DNA from: Hofstenia miamia
Lineage: Eukaryota; Xenacoelomorpha; Acoela; Hofsteniidae
Reading direction: 5' to 3'
Length of the DNA: 21,493 nt
NCBI GenBank assembly: GCA_900660155.1
Contig: CABFPE010000174.1
Coordinates: forward strand, 1 to 21,493
The notes beneath the pieces are model-generated. The model was not told the origin of the DNA, did not search any database, and worked only from the letters and a program-made list of their open reading frames with translations. Numbering within the stretch: the first letter of the stretch is position 1; every line of letters begins with the position of its first letter. The translations under genes and the position numbers were made by a program. This document shows, piece by piece, positions 18,115-21,493 of this stretch.

Positions 18115-18754
18115 CTAAATGCAATGACTTGATATGAGAAGTGTATATAAAAAATAACAATTTTATAAGTGATCGTTAAAACATAATGCTGATATTATTA
18201 AACCAGAATAATATCGAAATTTTGTTAGAAGCTTATTTGAAAATAATTTCGCAAGTATGTTACTCATCAAGATTTAATTACGATTTATAATATGCTAAAA
18301 CATGAACAACTTCATTTTAATAATAATTCAATGCTTGATTTAAGCGAGAATACTTAGTGAAATATATCATTGTATATGGTTTGTATACTGACCTGTGCTT
18401 GAAATGGGGACATTAAATTTTTCTATTGAAAAATAGAAGTAGGAAATAGATTTCCTCATTAGTTGCGAAACTAATTTTGGTAAGGGGAGAGTATATTTGG
18501 AACTAAGCCGATTCTTTATATCCAAGCCCGGTCCAGCTCAGCTCAGTGTAATAAAGCTTAGGCCTAATCTCAAGCCCGCCCCACTTACTAATACCAAATG
18601 TTTTTTCTACTAATACCAAATGTTTTTTCAAGGCCCTAGCCGGCTCATATTCTTCATCTTTTATGCCACTGTTACACTATTTACTTAATTTGAGAATTTG
18701 CATAATGTATTGATTAAAACAACTACTGGATCCCAATTCAATAATAGAGCCTCA
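18115..18754. other. Intron or intergenic DNA with a C-rich cluster
   Basis: No gene was found. If the GPCR exon is real, this is its preceding intron. At about 18,525-18,583 there is a C-rich cluster (AAGCCCGGTCCAGCTCAGCTC, then AAGCCCGCCCC), followed by a perfect 22-bp tandem duplication and an AAGGCCCTAGCCGGCTC string at about 18,629-18,646. Confidence 0.4.
18586..18629. repeat. 22-bp direct tandem duplication
   Basis: TACTAATACCAAATGTTTTT followed by TC occurs twice in perfect tandem (18,586-18,607 and 18,608-18,629). It sits between C-rich strings of the GC cluster. It is probably a local replication slip and has no visible function. Confidence 0.9.
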
Positions 18755-19065
18755 TGTAACATCCTCTACCAGGTATTATTACTGTTTATCCCTTGTTACT
18801 GTATAACATGAGTCGTATCTTTGCGGGTAGTGATTTACTTAGCTAGATACTGCTTTAGCTTTTGTTTATTTCTGTTAACATAACGTAACTAGATTTAACT
18901 GTTCACTATTTAGGTGATGAAGCCGTACAGTAATCTCTCCAACAATCGATAATGGGCATCTGCCTCGAAGCTGATCTCCACATCCAGTTTCACCAGTCCT
19001 TCAATGATCCATTTGGTTGAGTTCCACCTCTCAGCTCATTGATACAATTTATGTGTACCCTATCC
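18755..19065 (-). repeat. 3' LTR of the short LTR element
   Basis: Plus-strand sequence starts TGTAACATCCTCTACCAGG and shares its whole length with the copy at 20,179, including ACCCTATCC at the far end. Scattered substitutions and small length changes separate the two copies. In element orientation this is the downstream LTR. Confidence 0.85.
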
Positions 19066-20165
19066 CTTCAATTAAACTTGGGTAATGTTGCCTTGCAAGG
19101 TATAGTATCTTTGGTTGTTAGTTGTGGTAAAATTGAGTTTTCATACTTGGGTTTTTTGTGGTTCTTCATTGTGTCTTCGTCTCGCAGTTGTGTAGTCACT
19201 GCCTTGGTAATTTCATTTATGATTTTTTGTTTCTCAGTGTCTGAGTCTTCGCCTGATTCTTCATATATCACCTCTTTGCGGTAAGCATATGTGGTGCTTG
19301 CAACTCGCTCTCTTTTCTTGAATGAAATTCTATTTCATGGGTCCATATGTTACCCCTGTTCTCTTCCTCCGTCAACTGTAGCAACCTTAATTTCTCTTTT
19401 AGTTGCTCCAGTTCTCCTGCTTGTAAATTGTTATCCTCTATTAACTGCTTATTTGTTCTTTCCAATTGCTGATTTTTTTCCTGCCATTGTTGTTTCTGAT
19501 CTAAGAATCTTTTGTTGGACTCTGATAATTGGTGTGTGGGGAGTTTGATCTCATTTTGGAATAATTCACTTTGTTCATCTAGTCGCATCTCCATGTTTAA
19601 CTTGATTTCACTCAAGATGGTTTTGCTTTGTCGTTCCACCTGTTTGAATTTCATTGTTAATTGTTAGATTTCGTTTTTAAGAAGTGCTTTGTTTTCTTGG
19701 CTCTTTCTCAGCATATTAATTATTTCTTGGGGGTTCATCTCTGGGGGTGAATTGAAAGACTGTAGTTCCATGTCAGGGGATGAATTTTCACCAGAGTATG
19801 GTGGTGATCACGTTGTTCTAGGGGTTACTACCCTTGGTGCTGTTTTTTTGCACTGCCTTTCTTACCTTTTGTCTTTTTTTCTTTTTGGTTTGTAGTGGTA
19901 CTCCTTCTTGATCACGATTCTGGGATCCTGTTGAAGTGCTTTGGTTTGGGTTTAGGTAGCTCTCTCTGTTGACTCGTTTGTTTTTCATGTAGTTGTTCTG
20001 TTGCTTAGCTTCCACTTTCACTTGTAGATCATGTCATAGTATGCGGATTATACTTGTGGATGTTTCTCTTGATCGAAAGAAAAAATTCTTGTTTTCTGAG
20101 AAGAAACATCTATCTTAACTCAGGTAAATAGAGAACTTCTTTTCCATAGGTTGTTGTTCTTGGCT
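19066..20165 (-). pseudogene. gag-like coiled-coil interior of the short LTR element, broken
   Basis: Minus-strand frames encode a lysine/serine-rich start (for example QSTSTGSQNRDQEG and KKKKRQKVRKAVQK), a long heptad-rich coiled coil (QQWQEKNQQLERTNKQLIED, then LEQLKEKLRLLQL), and an acidic tail with EESGEDSDTEKQKIINEITK. The order (basic, coiled coil, then acidic) fits a gag-type structural protein, but no capsid homology motif or zinc knuckle is visible, so the call rests on position between the LTRs. The gene is broken. Plus-strand frames over the same bases are low-complexity shadows. Confidence 0.5.
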
Positions 20166-20178
20166 GTCATGGTCGCCA
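20166..20178 (-). other. Primer-binding-site-like string next to the 5' LTR
   Basis: On the minus strand TGGCGACCATGAC follows the LTR's terminal CA without a gap. TGGCGACC-type strings directly after the LTR are common in Ty3/gypsy elements, where a tRNA 3' end primes reverse transcription. The tRNA was not identified. Confidence 0.5.
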
Positions 20179-20486
20179 TGTAACATCCTTTACCAGGCAT
20201 TATTACTGTTTATCCCTTGTTACTGTATAACATGAGTCATATCTTTGCGGGTAGGGATTTACTAACTAGATACTGTTTAGCTTTTAGATATTTCTGTCAG
20301 CATAGCATAACTAGATTTAACTGTTCACTATTTAGGTGATGAAGCCATACAGCAATCTCTCCAAGGATTGATAGTGGGCATCTGCCCAAAGCTGATCTCC
20401 ACATCCACTTTCACCAACTCATTGATGATCCATTTGATTGAGTTCCACCTCTCAATTCATCAATACAATTTATGTGTACCCTATCC
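20179..20486 (-). repeat. 5' LTR of the short LTR element
   Basis: This is the partner of the repeat at 18,755-19,065, starting TGTAACATCCTTTACCAGG on the plus strand. Similarity stops after CTATCC at 20,486, where the flanking sequences differ. That defines the outer edge of the element. Confidence 0.85.
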
Positions 20487-20597
20487 TAGCTCAGTGTATA
20501 CTCAAGACAAGACACAATTCGACTTAGACTCTATTTTGTAAAAGTGTTTTGCATATTTGCAACTGCACTTGTTACTAGCTGCTTAATTAACATTACG

Positions 20598-21324
20598 TGT
20601 AGCCATTATCGAAATATATTGGCTTTAATAAATATTTTAATATTGAGCAGCTTCCTAACCGACATTTATTAATTAGTACATGTTCAGTCACTTTATCTGT
20701 CATTTATTAGTCAATAATTTGGACCTGAAATAATAATAATATATTACCTAGTTTTCAGTCATCCAACTGTTTTATGAATTTATTTATTTTGATACATTTA
20801 CTAAGTGATTGCTAGTCAGCTAAATGAGAGAAAAACTCCTACACCTAACCTAAGTGCACTTTCGTAGTCTGGCACAAAGACTCTAGAATCGATCTTGATG
20901 ATGGATCCAGACCACTACTAAACACCACTTGCTTAGCTTGACATCATATTAAATAATCAAACTGTAATAGCAGAACAAAAAAAGAATTCCGAATAAAATT
21001 CTTTATCAATTGCTTACAGGTTTTAGTTTCTATTTATAGTAAATCTAGAAAAATACTTGTTGATTTCAAATTTGAACTTTCATCTGCCAAAATGGCGGCT
21101 TAAATTAATGAAAGTGATTTCGCCCCCTCATTTTGCCAAAAAGTATTATTATCAACTGATACTAATCTCTTATTTCTGACACATATTGTTTCTTGGTTGC
21201 ATAATACAAATTAATCTAAATTAATCTAATTGATCTAATACAATATTTCTAATCATCATCATTTCAATCTTGTTCTCATCTTGGTTTGACGTTTGCAGCT
21301 TAGATTTGTTTGGATGATGCTACA
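20598..21324 (-). repeat. Candidate 3' LTR of a second LTR element
   Basis: The segment begins TGTAGC and ends GCTACA on the plus strand, a perfect 6-bp inverted terminal match of the TG...CA type. On the minus strand it is preceded by a purine-rich GCTGAGGAGGGCA (21,325-21,337), a good polypurine-tract candidate, and by a short coding tail. Length would be 727 bp. Its partner LTR would lie right of the window, so the inner edge is secure only if that copy is found. Confidence 0.42.
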
Positions 21325-21358
21325 TGCCCTCCTCAGCTTGCATTATTTTTAGCACAGC

Positions 21359-21493
21359 TCATTCTCCATGTACCAACATGTTCGCCTTCCGAATTATTGA
21401 TTCTGCTTCCTGATCTTCCCATTTGGTTTTTTTGAATTCAACTTGCTTCATCATTTTCAAGACTGCCTCTCTTTCAGTTGTCACGGTGTTAGC
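21359..21493 (-). pseudogene. C-terminal coding tail of a second LTR element, cut by the window edge
   Basis: From the right edge, the minus strand is open for 44 codons to a stop at 21,359: ANTVTTEREAVLKMMKQVEF, then KTKWEDQEAESIIRKANMLV. It is charged and helical, with no motif I recognise. Its place just upstream of a polypurine-like run and a TG...CA segment suggests the end of a retrotransposon polyprotein or gag. Too little is visible to name the family or to say whether the element is broken. Confidence 0.4.

Larger units (their letters stand above)
18755..20486 (-). mobile_element. Short LTR retrotransposon derivative (Ty3/gypsy-like), two LTRs, gag-like interior only, broken
   Basis: Two direct repeats of about 310 bp, roughly 90% alike by eye, flank a 1.1-kb interior. 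The element reads on the minus strand: the right copy is the 5' LTR, ending TGTTACA, and directly after it comes TGGCGACCATGAC (20,166-20,178), a primer-binding-site-like string of a kind common in gypsy-type elements. A purine run GAAGGGATAGGG overlaps the start of the left (3') LTR as a polypurine-tract candidate. The interior codes for gag-like, charged coiled-coil sequence only. No protease, reverse transcriptase or integrase is visible, so it is a non-autonomous or internally shortened fossil with a few breaks. LTR divergence suggests an old insertion. No target duplication was confirmed. Confidence 0.75.

Noticed and set aside
19039-19895. Three plus-strand frames of 68-85 codons
   Set aside because: They are antisense to the gag-like coiled-coil sequence of the minus-strand LTR element and have no domain of their own.

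Overview
The window is AT-rich, intron-bearing animal DNA. The phylum cannot be settled from sequence alone. Invertebrate origin is suggested by a Polinton/Maverick element, a 2A-bearing LINE of the CR1/L2 kind, a piggyBac-type MITE, LTR-element remains and one exon of a peptide-type GPCR. No bacterial operon structure, CRISPR array, rRNA or tRNA gene was seen.

Region 1 (1 to about 12,350) is most or all of a Polinton, a large virus-like DNA transposon. Its left end lies outside the window and its right end is not defined. On the minus strand, reading leftwards from 3276, are a packaging ATPase, a 440-aa coiled-coil structural protein, a capsid-type protein, a small 77-aa basic protein and the first codons of one more gene. 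On the plus strand from 3371 are a zinc-ribbon/phospholipase A2-like protein, a DDE integrase with a chromodomain, a protein-primed type DNA polymerase B, a pVI-like/adenain-like protease fusion, a fibre-like attachment protein and two unrecognised genes. Together they cover replication (polymerase), insertion (integrase), particle building and maturation (capsid, ATPase, protease) and entry (phospholipase, fibre). The element is a fossil: several genes are intact, but it carries roughly half a dozen breaks. A 214-bp MITE sits inside the polymerase gene. Most genes start a few bases after the same TATATA-type motif.

Region 2 (11,259-15,528) holds two tandem arrays. One is a 56-bp minisatellite (seven and a half identical copies) between the two unrecognised genes. 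The other is a 3-kb satellite with a 239-bp higher-order unit made of three spacings of one 33-bp core.

Region 3 (15,529-21,493) looks like host intergenic DNA with old insertions: a minus-strand LINE fragment carrying a 2A motif, a GPCR terminal exon (TM6-TM7), a short LTR retrotransposon derivative with two LTRs of about 310 bp and a gag-like interior, and the 3' end of a second LTR element running off the right edge.
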